Positions 49,610-59,805 are shown, counted from the stretch's first letter. The stretch is 64,000 nucleotides of DNA from Agapetus fuscipes (GCA_951799405.1 OX637335.1:19100342-19164341), one strand, 5' to 3'. The notes: a model not told the origin generated them from the sequence alone. Translations and numbers: made by a program.

Positions 49610-49850
49610 AGTATGAAAGAGATCATAAGACGGAGAAGACAGCGAAGACCATACTTGCACCAGCATATATTTATGAAAAACGATAGGATCTCATGCATCT
49701 TTCTTAAAGGGATCTCCAATGGAAAAATACCCCCAAGTAGACCTCGGAAAAGATGGTTTGATAGCTGGTAGTTTGAATCACAGGAAGAACAAGCAAAACA
49801 GTTAACAGATCCTTCAGATCTAAGAAAAAGAGAAGAAAAATAAAGATATT
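49610..49850 (+). pseudogene. LINE-type coding remnant
   Basis: 'KEIIRRRRQRRPYLHQHIF' and 'RPRKRWFDSW', then a stop and 'EEQAKQLTDPSDLRKREEK', resemble a decayed LINE C-terminal region (G...RPRKRW.D). Weak; no RT block. Confidence 0.35.
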
Positions 49851-49859
49851 TGATAATCA

Positions 49860-51300
49860 GAGGATGTTCGTAATGTAACATAATTAACTGCACACGTGAA
49901 TTAACATAGACAAACTCGTGACGTCACACGGCCGAGTTTCCAGGACAAATGCAAACTAAAATTTTATTATTGGTTGGTAAAGACGATACAAGTTGTGATG
50001 TTTACTCGCCGGGAAAAAAGTTTTTCATTCAAAGTTATGCTGATTCCATTGTTATTATAATTGTTGGCCAGTTACATAAAGGTAAAAAAAATGGGTTGTA
50101 TACAAGTGATAAATTTTTTCATCAGATGAATATTTTTAATTTAAAAGAACATAAGAATCCTCGTTGAAAGATGTACTGAAGAAGGAGTTAATCATTTTTA
50201 GACAAAAAAAATCAATTAGGTTCTACACAAAAATTATAAAGCCTTCATGGAAAATGACCAGACATTTAAAAAAAAAATCTTTTCAAATTCGATCAAGTTG
50301 AATTACCTGATGTGGTCGTCATTATGTAATTTTTTTCAATCTACAAGTCACGTTTGTTTTTTTAAAACACGCAATCTTATACGTTCAGCATTTTCATAAA
50401 GTCTTGTGTGCTACATTTTTTTAAATTTATTCATGAAAGTAATTATTTTTTCATAACAAAGAAAAACGATTTTCTGAACGACCAAAATCTCTATGGAGAA
50501 ATAATAGAAAAAAATATAATTGTATCTGATATGATGATGATGATGATTTGTATAGCGCCGTTTCGCGACTACTGTCACTGCAAGGGCGCTTACTACAGGG
50601 CGCTTGAAACAGTCCATTTTGTATTTGTTTTCGTGTATGGTGAATTGAGTTAAATGTGTGTTTTTGTATATTAGAAGTTCATAAATGTAACAAACAGACA
50701 AGATAAATGTATGTGGAATACTTCAATTTGTTTAAAAATTAAAAACAAGCAATGTTGATAATTTATAAACGAAAAAATGATACATTTTTTTTTTTTATTG
50801 TACTCGTATTAACTTCGTTGTTTTAATGAAATATTAAGAAAATATATTAACAAGGGTCGTTTACAATATGAAAAAATCTACAAAATAACCCTTTTACCGA
50901 TCGATACGTTGGTTCAGTCAACATTATTAATTAATTATCGTTAACATGTTTTGATTTATTTTTTCATTTTGTCAACAATCACATTTGGTTCATAAAAAAT
51001 AACATCAACATTACAAAATGGGTTTTCAACCTAAAAATGATATCTGCCATTGTAAAGACAGATTCTTTGATTTTTTTTGGGGTAAAACTGTAGATTTTGT
51101 CATTCAAAAACAAACAATTGATCAAACGTCGAAATAATTTTTTTAGTCAAAGGTCGTTTAGTATGGATATGTCAACATTTAAAAGTGCTCGCTAATCAGT
51201 AAAATAAAACAAAATGCATCCACATAGTTTCATCTGTGACTTCATCCGTTTGTTTTACAGGTTTCTCTTTCAGACATATTTTTTGGAACTTCACAAGTAG
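49860..51300. other. AT-rich stretch with no recognised gene
   Basis: A (GAT)n run at 50530-50545 is followed by 'GTATAGCGCCGTTTCGCGAC' and 'GCAAGGGCGCTTACTACAGG', which looks like a LINE/SINE 3' end. The frame at 49949-50167 has no motif. Confidence 0.4.
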
Positions 51301-51305
51301 ATTAT

Positions 51306-51690
51306 CTTTAATCTATTATCTAAGTTGCAAGGATATATTCATTCAAAGCTCTCAGATGTATGCCCACAAACAAACACGTGTAGTGCGCGCTTACAAATGC
51401 TGATTGTGTTCTTAAAATAAAATCCAAACCTCAAATAAACATAAGCCCTACAACTTTTGCCGACCTTCCCTGACACAGGGGTGACATTGGCAAAGTGAAT
51501 ATTGTTTTACAGTTTGGATGATCAGCCTCAAACCAACCTATAAGTCAAGGAATACAAATAAAAAATGACATTTAAGTATAAAAAATGAACAAAACCTTAA
51601 AAAGAAATCTATACAAAAAAATCAATAAATTCCTATACAAAAAATGTAACAAATGAATAAACCAACATTATAAATCAACATTGCAGATTA
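51306..51690 (-). mobile_element. RTE-like LINE 3' end (tail plus 3' UTR, truncated at the stop codon)
   Basis: On the minus strand it begins at 'TAATCTGCAATGTTGATTTA', the last codons of the ORF, followed by the same 3' UTR as at 17368-17480, then the tail with a TATTAGAT-like end. 5' truncation falls just at the coding end. Confidence 0.8.
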
Positions 51691-51694
51691 GATT

Positions 51695-52180
51695 GACTAG
51701 CAAATTTGTGTTTAAAATTGAAAACAGAGTACACAATATTCAGATACATCAAAATGAATACCACCACATCATCCGATCCGTTATGAACCGGTAACGGACC
51801 GTTGCAAACAATAATTTCCTCGTTAAACCGCAGCTCGCTTCCGGTTTAGAGAGCCATCTGAATAATATAGAGCACGGAGATGAAAGGGTGGGGACAGGTT
51901 AGAACTGCACAGTGACAAAACGACACATGGTAAGCTCTCTAAGCTACACATTTAATACAATGTCTCACATAAATATCAGTATTCTTACAATTATAATTAT
52001 ATCCTACACTTATTCCATGACTTTTTTTTTTTTAGGTTCTTTATTAAAATAATATAACAAATTATATTTCCTAGGAGTTACATAAACTCATTTGGGACTT
52101 TGGACTTATACTCTTACATAATACTTATACTTGGAAAACGCACTTTATATTTGCAGTATGTACGACATTTATAGATTTTA
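51695..52180. other. no recognised gene
   Basis: A GC-richer patch at 51770-51850 ('GAACCGGTAACGGACCG', which contains an inverted CGGT/ACCG) lies in AT sequence. Confidence 0.35.
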
Positions 52181-52185
52181 TTTCC

Positions 52186-52423
52186 TTGACTTATAGGTTG
52201 GAATACGGCTGACTAACCATGTTGTAGAAAATGATTCACTTTGCCAATGTCACCCCTGTATCAAAGAGTTGCAGGGTGTATGTTCATTCGAGCTTTGGGT
52301 TTTTATGCTGTAGGTTCACATACGCTATGTGCAAGCGCGAACTTATACGTGTCTGTTTGTGAGAATGCATTTAATGTGAATCCTCTATGTAACATATCTT
52401 TGCAACTTAGATTAGATTAGATA
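52186..52423 (+). repeat. RTE 3'-tail repeat, GATTA-ended, with 15-base deletion
   Basis: 'CCTTGACTTATAGGTTGGAA' to 'CAACTTAGATTAGATTAGAT'. The hairpin is damaged: 'CACCCCTGTATCAAAGAG' replaces TTTCAGGGAAGG..GGCAAGAG. Confidence 0.8.
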
Positions 52424-52426
52424 AGA

Positions 52427-52600
52427 CACATGACATAGTGACACATTACAGAACGACACATGACAGAAGGACACGTGACAGAACATCACACGACAAAACA
52501 TCGCGAGGACAAAATAACACAGAAGATACATCACTATGACAAAACAATTCAAGGACAAAACATCACATGACAAAACATCACATGACCAAACATCACAAAC
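52427..52600. repeat. short-period phrase array, left half of an inverted pair
   Basis: About eleven 14-17 base phrases: 'GACACATGACATAGT', 'GACACATTACAGAAC', 'GACACATGACAGAAG', 'GACACGTGACAGAACATCAC', 'ACGACAAAACATCGC', 'GACAAAACATCACATGA' and others. The reverse complement of the same vocabulary is at 52795-52918. Confidence 0.7.
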
Positions 52601-52610
52601 ATTAATTTTG

Positions 52611-52700
52611 CTTCCACACGCCATATGCGGAGAATCCTTCGGTGATAACGCGGTAAGAAGTTGATCTTTTTATGCAGCTTAGCTAGGTTTTATTTAACAA
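52611..52700 (+). mobile_element. SINE1 3' end between the phrase arrays
   Basis: 'CACGCCATATGCGGAGAATC', 'CTTCGGTGATAACGCGGTAA' and 'TATGCAGCTTAGCTAGG' match the end of SINE1 (compare 41080-41140). Confidence 0.65.
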
Positions 52701-52794
52701 AGGGGCGTTAATTTTTTTTCAAGTTGTACAAAACAATATATGCATGACTTCCATTTTCTCACGTTTCACTTTTTTGCCATGCTGTTTATAATGT

Positions 52795-52918
52795 TTTCTG
52801 TTTTGTGATGTGATGTTTTGTCTAGGGATGTTTTGTCATTGAGATGTACTGTCATTATGATGTTCTGTCATATATTGTGTGTCATGTGTCATTTTGTCAC
52901 TGTGTCGTTTTAACATGG
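52795..52918. repeat. short-period phrase array, right half of the inverted pair
   Basis: 'TGTTTTGTGATGTGATGTTT', 'TGTCTAGGGATGTTTTG', 'TCATTATGATGTTCTGTCAT', 'TGTGTGTCATGTGTCATTTT' and 'GTCACTGTGTCG' are reverse complements of the phrases at 52427-52600. Together they would fold into an imperfect stem of more than 100 bases. Confidence 0.7.
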
Positions 52919-53379
52919 AACCGAAAGGGCGGGCAGTCGGACTACCCTATGGACAGAATGCCTACTTTATGATTTATCTGAAATGTTCGCTGTAAAGGGA
53001 TTTTTCACGTTGCTCCTTTGCCTCAAGCCCGTGCTGTCTGAAGTCTGAAAAAATGTTGTAATATTGAAAAAAGTTTAGACAGTTTTCACGATTCATAAAA
53101 AACAAATTTAAAATTGATTTACTGGATGAATGAAGACTTTATTTGATTTTTTTTTGCAGCATCAGGTTATTTTTTGTACAAAATAACTTTTTTATCCAAT
53201 AATGTAAATATTTTTCATAAATTTTAATTTTGTACTTTAACTGTTATTTATGTACTGTTCTTTAAAACCTGGCTGTATTTTTATGTATTCAAATTGTATC
53301 TGGCAAAACAAAATGGCTTCAAACATTTTAAAACAAGTGTCAGCCAATCAGAATGTATCATCACAATTAAGCTAAACAA

Positions 53380-53520
53380 AGCGTTTTATCAAAAAAAATG
53401 TACGGTAACTGAGAAGGCGTCTTCATTGTGCGTTTATGCTCTGTAAATTTTAAGCTAAAAGCTATGGTTGAGTACGAAATATTCAGTTTCATACTTGGGG
53501 TCCTAAAAGTAACGCTAAGT
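53380..53520 (+). repeat. dispersed repeat R5 copy
   Basis: 'AATGTACGGTAACTGAGAAG', 'AAAAGCTATGGTTGAGTACG' and 'TTTCATACTTGGGGTCC'. Confidence 0.35.
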
Positions 53521-53689
53521 AACATTACGTAGCTAAACTATTCTAAATTCAAGAGCTTTTGGTTTTGGAAAATAAAAATACGAGCTTACCAGAGGTACAA
53601 TGATCAAAACGGTACAATTATTCTCGAATATGAAATCATGCTTAAAAAACAACAAAAACCATTAAAAGATGCAAGTGGTTTAATCTTCT

Positions 53690-53830
53690 TCTTCTTCTTC
53701 TTCAGCCTGTATTGATCGTCCACTCCTGGACGTAGGCCTCCTCTCGCATTTTCCATTCGTTTCTATCCTGAGCGATCCGCATCCAGGCAAGTCCTGCACT
53801 TCTCTGAACATCGTCAGTGGTTCAATAACA
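53690..53830 (-). pseudogene. LINE C-terminal fragment with (GAA)n 3' end
   Basis: The minus strand reads 'RSAGLAWMRIAQDRNEWKMR' and 'EEAYVQEWTINTG', then a stop followed by AAGAAGAAGAAG. The 'DR..W...EEAYVQEWT' ending is a known LINE terminus. A shorter plus-strand relative is at 54505-54580 ('GGATGCCTACGTTCAGGAGT'). Confidence 0.65.
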
Positions 53831-53834
53831 AAGT

Positions 53835-54500
53835 AAATAAAAATAAAATCTGTTGCCTATTCATACAAAAAAAAATCATTTTGAAAAAGGATTTCAACTG
53901 GATTTTACTTGAATCAAAAGTCACTTAATCCTTGGTTTAAGGTTCCAACCCGTCTAATGAATAAGTGTTATTTAGTCTAAGTATTTTTTCGACTCGGCAT
54001 TCATTATTGTACAACTTTGGGACAAATGACTTTCAAAGTGAAACACAAAGCACCGGCTCGGTTCAGAACGTCGTCAAGTGTACGGCATTACAAATAAAGA
54101 CCCATAATCATCTGCAATCGGTGGAAATCTCGAATTGAAAGCAGTAATGACAGACCGGCCAGGCGGTGTAACAGTTTTTCCTTTGTTTGGGAAAGTCCGG
54201 CGAAAGTTGCGTGTCACTATTTTTCAGCGTTTTCAGGAAAACCATTTTTCGGTTGAATTTTTTTTTAAGCTGAATGGAAAAGAATGAGCATGAAAATTTT
54301 GTGAAAAGAAAAAATGATGTGTGACGCGTATTTAAAATCACATTTTTAGACGTTTGTAATTGAATGGTTGTGTGAATGAAATTGTGAAAATGATTTAGAA
54401 AATATCAATGAGATTTTCATGTTATTATGGATTATTTAATAGAGGGCAATATTGCGACTTTATTCGTATTGTTGAGGATGGCTGAACACAGCAGCCAATA
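53835..54500. other. no recognised gene
   Basis: 54060-54200 is GC-richer ('CAGACCGGCCAGGCGGTG'). The minus frame 54108-54341 has no motif. Confidence 0.35.
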
Positions 54501-54700
54501 GACAGACATGGAGAAGATAGGAGGATGCCTACGTTCAGGAGTGGACTGAGAAAGGCTGAGGAAGAAGAAAAAGATTCTAACTATTGTGAGTAATGCGTAG
54601 CATACTGACCAACGCTACCGACTCGTACCCAAAAGTCTGTGGGCTTAGTTTCCGTCGAAGTGTAAATAAACTTACTATTTTTAATAATTTAAACAATTAT

Positions 54701-54747
54701 TCCCCTGAAGATGTCTTACCTACTCGTATAAGGCGAAAACGTTTGAG
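54701..54747 (+). ncRNA. hammerhead-like motif with long stem II
   Basis: Core CTGAAGA (54705-54711). Stem II is GTCTTA (54713-54718) with TAAGGC (54729-54734), six pairs including one G-U, and a 10-base loop. GAA is at 54735-54737, then palindromic AACGTT at 54738-54743 and T. Stem I is poor (CCC opposite GAG). It shares the core layout of the C1 motif outside any hairpin. Confidence 0.5.
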
Positions 54748-54849
54748 CAAAACAGAAACACAAAGTGAATTAAATCTGTGTGTTTTATATTTAATTTGTT
54801 AAGAAATACAACAGAAAAACCCAAAAAAATATATAACTTCTTATTTTTT

Positions 54850-54965
54850 AATACATGTAGACTTTGTGAGAGTCCAAAGGTCTATCCAAGCTAAGATGCT
54901 GTAAATGGCCACAAGCAAGATTTCAGAGGTCTCTTGAGGTGTGATTAACTTACGATGTATTTTTT
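54850..54965 (+). repeat. SINE2/L2 3'-end relic
   Basis: 'AAAGGTCTATCCAAGC' and 'TTTCAGAGGTCTCTTGAGGT', then GTGATTAACTTACG. Only the 'GGTCTCTTGAGGTGTGAT' block is convincing. Confidence 0.35.
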
Positions 54966-55211
54966 GTAACCTTTCTGTATCTCATTTTTTATTATTTTTC
55001 TTTATTTCCTCTGTATTAGCTTGTAAATTGTATACGTCCAGTCACGTATTACACCCTCCGCGTGGCTTTAAGCAGACCACCATACCTGTGAATATGTATA
55101 TTACATAAATGATATACTAAAAAAAAATATCAAGTCGAAAGTAGACTTTACATACAATACACATTTTTACTATGTCATTCACCGTGTAAAGACATTTTTA
55201 AGAAATCGTCT

Positions 55212-55577
55212 TTGAAGTGCGTGCTTTTGTATGAGAATGGTATCAGATGTCGGATGGGAATGCCTTCTTGGATCCCACACGAGGGTTGCGTAGGCAGAAT
55301 TATCGTCATCTCGGGCCAAACCCTAAAGCATGGAAAACATCATCATAATTACAGGTTACGTGGATCAAACATCAAATTGGGAAGAATCACTCTGTTTGGG
55401 TGGTCCACGCATCAAATCTGCTTGCGTTTGAACAAATATTTTGGTCAAAAATACCTACATGATAATAGACGTCACGGTCTCGGTTTTATCAATATTTCTA
55501 AACGTCACGTTTTACTCATATCACAATTCAATTCAAAAATGTTTTGTGTAAATATCGACGGCAGAAAAATGGCATAA
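55212..55577 (+). CDS. unassigned 121-codon frame
   Basis: The longest frame in this stretch, rich in H, R, G and I, with no recognised domain. Its last 8 codons overlap the inverted-repeat element that starts at 55552, so the natural end, if any, is lost. Probably noncoding; listed because its base composition is more balanced than the surroundings. Confidence 0.2.
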   Translation: MKCVLLYENGIRCRMGMPSWIPHEGCVGRIIVISGQTLKHGKHHHNYRLRGSNIKLGRITLFGWSTHQICLRLNKYFGQKYLHDNRRHGLGFINISKRHVLLISQFNSKMFCVNIDGRKMA

Positions 55578-55920
55578 CTTTTTTATTTTTATCATATCGG
55601 TAATATCAAAACAGCTCTAAAACTAAAAAAAAATAAAGGCATTTATTCACATTCCTCTTAATGTGGTTTCACGATGTTTTAGGATTTTTTTAAATCACAA
55701 ACGCCTTTAGGACAAAAAAGGCCACAATCTTGTCGGTTACAGCAAAACCATACTTCGAAAACGCAATTGTTTGCTTGAGCATAAACAACAAACAAAATCA
55801 TCGTAGAGCTATAAAAGTTAACGCATTAGAAAGAGCGGAAAATTTTAAGTAGGATAGCATTCATAACTCATTTTTGACCAAAATGTCGCTTATGCCCTAC
55901 TTCCTTTTAACCGTCGATAT
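55552..55920. mobile_element. inverted-repeat DNA element, ATATCGACGG family, third copy
   Basis: It begins ATATCGACGGCAGAAAAATG and ends 'CTTTTAACCGTCGATAT'. The interior is the reverse complement of the A/B copies ('GCATTTATTC', 'CTTGTCGGTTACAGCAAAAC', 'GCATTAGAAAGAGCGGAAAA'). It lacks about 60 bases next to one terminus. It confirms the termini independently of the A/B duplication. Confidence 0.75.
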
Positions 55921-55934
55921 ATTCTTTACGAGTA

Positions 55935-56082
55935 CATGGCTTATAGGTTGGTATGCGGCTGAACACTCATGCTTTAGAAAATGGTTCACTTTACCAATGT
56001 CACTCCAGTTTCAGGGAAGGTTGGCAAGAGTTGCAGGGCGTATGTTCATTTGAGATTTTGTTTTTTATGTTGTACGTTCACA
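55935..56082 (+). repeat. RTE 3'-tail repeat, cut by a MITE
   Basis: 'GGCTTATAGGTTGGTATGCG' to 'GTTGTACGTTCACAG', then MITE sequence. Confidence 0.75.
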
Positions 56083-56084
56083 GT

Positions 56085-56207
56085 GGTTTTAAATATTTAA
56101 AAAATATATTTCCAGCTTTCATAAAACACTTTGGTCCAGTACACAGACAAACATTATTCATATAAAATCTCATCTGTTGAAGATAAGACAAGCAAACATT
56201 AAGGGGA
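56085..56207 (-). mobile_element. MITE fragment, AGTGCTTGTTTG family
   Basis: 'CATAAAACACTTTGGTCCAG', 'ACAAACATTATTCATATAAA' and 'GATAAGACAAGCAAACATTA', one end and half the interior of the family. Confidence 0.6.
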
Positions 56208-56292
56208 CGACTGGACAGCATTGGCAAAGGGAACCATTTCTTACAGTATGGGGGGTCAGCTTTATACCAACCTACATATAAGTCAAGGAAAC
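56208..56292 (-). repeat. RTE 3'-tail repeat, start only
   Basis: The minus strand has 'CCTTGACTTATATGTAGGTT', 'GACCCCCCATACTGTAAGAA' and 'CCCTTTGCCAATGCTG'. Opposed to 55935-56082 across the MITE. Confidence 0.65.
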
Positions 56293-56676
56293 ATTGTTAT
56301 ACAATGTTTAATTAAGAATTAAATAACATGAAAAAGCGTTACGCAGTGTGTGTATGTATGTTGAGTTAAAAATTTAAACAACACGCTTATTAAATTCTGT
56401 ACGAAAAAAAACCCAACACTCAAAATCCTGAAACTGTGAAAGGGAATAAGAGAGAAAGGCGTGGAATGAGAAACGACGATTAAAAATGACGATGTGCGTA
56501 TATTAAAAATGTTTTTGTGAGCAACCCCGTACGGCGTACAAAACCCACACGGACTGGGTGGGGATATTAAATGTAGAGCTTCGCACCATCAAGGGTTGCT
56601 TTATGGTGATAAGTAGCTTAGTATATTATGAAGCTTTGTTAAGCTGTATTTTTACTTATTCAATATTGTGTTAGTG

Positions 56677-56764
56677 TATGAAAAAGGTTATGACTCTACG
56701 TAAAAATGAAATAAGTTTTCAAGCTCTTAAAAAATACCGGGAGATATGCAATGTTGGTGACTAA
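56677..56764 (+). pseudogene. RTE-like ORF, last codons, decayed
   Basis: 'MKKVMTLRKNEIS' and 'LKKYREICNVGD' before TAA correspond to MKKVMTLEEMKEVCKDRKKWRLICDVGG. The end is interrupted by the inverted-repeat element starting at 56763. Confidence 0.6.
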
Positions 56765-57006
56765 GGGCCTTTTGCACCAACCTCCAATCAAAATTTGATT
56801 GAAACATCAAATTTGATTGTTAGTTCTGGTAAGGACCTCGGTTAAATATTTCTCGAAAGTTGGTAAAAATGTGATGGAATTTGAACAGGAAATATTATTC
56901 ACATCAGCTGACTTACGTATATGCAATCAATTGTTTGATTTGAAAGGGAGAAATCACACTTAATTTTGATTTTCGTCTGATTGGAGTTTGGTGCAAAGGC
57001 CCTTAG
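56763..57006. mobile_element. MITE, 'AAGGGCCTTTTGCACCAA' inverted-repeat family
   Basis: The left end CTAAGGGCCTTTTGCACCAA followed by CTCCAATCA is mirrored by the right end TGATTGGAGTTTGGTGCAAA followed by GGCCCTTAG. 244 bp, AT-rich interior, no ORF. Confidence 0.8.
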
Positions 57007-57028
57007 GTTTTTAAAATTAAGAATGTTG

Positions 57029-57362
57029 GTCCGGTCGATGGCTGAGTTGTGCAGTGTTTGCACACCATGCCGAGACCTCAGGTTCGAATCCCAGATAGTG
57101 TCGGAAATGTTTTCTCGTTTTGGTTTTTATTTCAAACCCAAAAATACCGTCAAGGCTTACTCAGCCTTCACAATAAATGAATACCAGCCCCCTCGGGAGC
57201 TGGGAAACCCCTACTTCAACTAAAGTGGTTGGCGTGAAGCTGGACCCTTACTAGTAAAAATAAACAAAAAGACACCTTCGGAGAAACGTGACAAGCTACA
57301 ACTACTACTACAACACTACTACGCTACACTATAGTTACACTATATGTGTAGCTTAGTAACGT
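57029..57362 (+). mobile_element. SINE1, complete tRNA-derived copy
   Basis: A box TGGCTGAGTTG (57039-57049) and B box GGTTCGAATCC (57081-57091) are spaced as in tRNA genes. The body has 'CCAGCCCCCTCGGGAGCTGG', 'AGTGGTTGGCGTGAAGC' and 'CTTCGGAGAAACGTGAC', ending near 'TATATGTGTAGCTTAGTAAC'. The head would not fold as a functional tRNA (no acceptor pairing). Pol III transcription is inferred. Confidence 0.85.
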
Positions 57363-57424
57363 ATGTTAATTTTAATTGTTGTATTATATTTAATAGATTT
57401 CTTTATTTCTTTACATTTTTTCCT

Positions 57425-57545
57425 TCACTTTTAGGTTGGTATGAGAATGACCAACCATTTTGTAAAAACGTATTCACTTTACCACTGTCCCCTTGTTTCT
57501 GGAAAGGGTGACAAAAGTTACAGGGTTTTTGTTCAAAAAAAATAT
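57425..57545 (+). repeat. RTE 3'-tail repeat, 5' half
   Basis: 'TTTTAGGTTGGTATGAGAAT', 'GACCAACCATTTTGTAAAAA' and 'CCCCTTGTTTCTGGAAAGGG'. Confidence 0.65.
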
Positions 57546-57549
57546 ATTG

Positions 57550-58280
57550 ATGAATGCTAAATAAATAATTGCAGTCTCTACATGCCTAATTCAATGCATA
57601 TTACTTTAGATAACCTATTTTTCAGAATTCTAAAGAAGAAAACGTTTTTGAATATTAACTCCGATTCTTTAATAACATTAAATGAAAAATCGACTTTAAA
57701 GAACGCTTAGTAATGTATATTCACATAAATATGAAATGTAATTTAATTTAATTTAAATTCATAATCCGAAACAAAAAAATCTTTCAGACCTTCCAAGGAA
57801 AATGACTCAGAGATAAATAATTCCAGCTTTTGATTTTCCTTTTCTCCAAAAAAAAACCTATTTCTGGCTATTTGTTTGTTCTGTGTTCAAATATTCTGAT
57901 TCACCCAAAGTAATGTACGGAAATGTTGTAAATAATTTCTCCTGCGCCAGGAGCAACACTCAAAAGAGAATAATAAATTTCTGTCATAAAGATTCTGTCT
58001 TTTCTTTCTTTTTGCGCTCTGTCACCTTTAGCGAATCCCCTCCCACCCGTGTGCTAAAAAAATGATTGATCTTTTTAGAGTGGGAGGCTCAGAGAACACG
58101 AAAGATTGGACAGATAATTTTTGTATGAATACGTCTTGGAAATTTGCATGAATTATAAAATAATGATAAAGGTTTTTAAGAGTACGTGACATGTTTTTCA
58201 CGTAGTCTTTTATTGTTTTTAATAAAATAAAATACGGGAGTTAACTCTTTAATGTACCTTTTCCAACATTGTCATCTTTC
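57550..58280. other. AT-rich stretch with no recognised gene
   Basis: The frame at 57883-58065 is without motif. No delimited repeat. Confidence 0.4.
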
Positions 58281-58286
58281 ATTCGA

Positions 58287-58590
58287 CCGGTCCGTAGTCT
58301 AGTGGTAACACTTCGGAATCGTAAATGGAAGGTTGTGAGTTCAAATCCCAACGGAGCGCAAAAAATATACCATTTATTTATTCAAATCTGCTCTTCGCTG
58401 GGTTGAAAAATTCATAAACATTTACCAACGACCGGTCATCAAAAGGTCCATCCAGCCTTACAGGAACTGGGTCTTGCTTGAGAATTGGCGCTTTATACAG
58501 CCACGACCAAGCTCGTAGAGGGCTTTTAAGGTGTGATACACACAAAAACAGCGCTCACCGAATAAATCAGCCTAATTTTTATTTTTTATT
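58287..58590 (+). mobile_element. SINE2, complete tRNA-derived copy with L2-type 3' end
   Basis: The head has A box TAGTCTAGTGGTAACAC and B box GAGTTCAAATCC. The middle has 'CTGCTCTTCGCTGGGTTGAA' and 'ACCGGTCATCAAAAGGTCCA'. The 3' end 'AGGGCTTTTAAGGTGTGATA', 'CACACAAAAACAGCGCTCAC' and 'AATAAATCAGCCTAATTTTT' is collinear with the L2-like LINE end at 45812-45892, so it can be mobilised by that LINE's RT. Confidence 0.85.
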
Positions 58591-58594
58591 AATT

Positions 58595-58860
58595 TCATCA
58601 TCATCATCATATTTTAAAGGCAGTGCCTTTGAGTGTCAGTAGCCATTCTTTTGAGCTGCAAATAGGGGGATACATACATTAGCCGCTTCACATTCTTGAA
58701 GTATGAAATTCATCGACTATCTCTTGTTTGTCTTCTCAAGATTTTTCTAATAAAGATGCTATTTCTAATCAGGTGACCCTAATCAAAATGTGACTATTAT
58801 TTTTTGTTCTTTCTTCTAATTCCTGCCCCATACTTTTTTGGACTTTCTTTCTTTTATATA
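58595..58860 (-). repeat. probable LINE 3' end with (ATG)n
   Basis: 'TCATCATCATCATC' is followed by 'AAGGCAGTGCCTTTGAGTGT', read on the minus strand as a LINE 3' end with trinucleotide repeat. Family not assigned; the rest is AT-rich. Confidence 0.35.
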
Positions 58861-58861
58861 T

Positions 58862-59036
58862 TATCTACATTGCAAAGATAAATTACCATGTAAGATAAAC
58901 ATTAAATGCATGCCCACACGCAGGCATATGTAAGTTTGAGCTTACAAGTGCCGCATGTGAATTTGCACATAAAAATTCTTGCCAATCTCCCCTGAAACAG
59001 GAGTGACATTGGCAAGGGGAACCATTTTCAGCATGG
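58862..59036 (-). repeat. RTE 3'-tail repeat, internally deleted
   Basis: The minus strand has 'TGGTTCCCCTTGCCAATGTC', 'ACTCCTGTTTCAGGGGAG' and 'TTTGCAATGTAGATAATAT'. Confidence 0.7.
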
Positions 59037-59630
59037 GGCTACAACATTATTGTAAGAATATTTATCTTTATGTAAGACAATGTACTAAACGTGCAGCTTA
59101 GAAGCGCTTACTAAATTAAACAAGGCGGTGTTTAGCAGTTCCCTCATTACTACAATGAGCTACAACAATACCATCACGAGCACCTTTTGTGTTGCATCTT
59201 GCAGAGCGCGGGAACTGTGCATTCCCCACTTGTACCCTGCGTTCCTGCAGAGTGCATGCATCAAAAATGAATGAGACCAAGACTAAAGTGTTGTTACTTA
59301 GAGGCAGCTCCTCCCAGAGGGGGTTGGGTGCCGGAAGCGCAGGACTATTCCAATATTCGTCCTTGGTCTGATATTGAGTGAAGTCACAAGTAAGTCGCTG
59401 GTATGGTCAAAAGGATAAGTCGCTTATACTCGAATTTGGGTTATTGAATGAAACGCATGTTTGAACCTGTACCGTGTCCTATCGGCAATGATTTTGACCT
59501 TGGTTCAACAGGTGTCATTGGGGTTATTATATGAAATAATGAATTATCAATTGATAATGTTAGCACTTGCTTCTGGCCAGGCAAAATAGGTTGGTAAATT
59601 GAATTGGTCTTTATAAAATGGTTTATACAT
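59037..59630. other. no recognised gene; repeat shared with 41.8 kb
   Basis: 59490-59590 shares 'TGACCTTGGTTCAACAGGTG' and 'GGCCAGGCAAAATAGG' with 41820-41912. The frame 59189-59371 (60 codons) lies in GC-richer sequence but shows no motif. Confidence 0.4.
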
Positions 59631-59636
59631 TTTGAA

Positions 59637-59805
59637 TACTGAGATCTCTGTAAAAAGCAAGGAGCTTAAGGGGTAAGAATGTGAGAGGGTGGCAAAAGGC
59701 TTTCTTCTGATCTCCGATGAAAAAACTAATATAAAATTGCTGATTTTTTCTTAGGTGGAGACTGAAGTCTGTGTAAGAAGTAAACATCTTAGAGGCTAGA
59801 AAGTC
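59637..59805. repeat. outlying copies of the 124-bp minisatellite unit
   Basis: 'ACTGAGATCTCTGTAAAAAG', 'CAAGGAGCTTAAGGGGTAAG', 'CTTCTGATCTCCGATGAAAA' and 'GGAGACTGAAGTCTGTGTAA' are diverged versions of the array at 60829-61305. About one and a third units. Confidence 0.7.

Noticed and set aside
50525..50545. (GAT)n and other short microsatellites such as (TA)n at 22440 and 1276
   Set aside because: Short and common, likely tails of retroposons or slippage. Not reported separately.
57029..57100. A possible functional tRNA gene
   Set aside because: A and B boxes are present, but no acceptor stem closes them, and the sequence continues into a SINE body found elsewhere. The same holds for 58287-58360 and 23748-23810.
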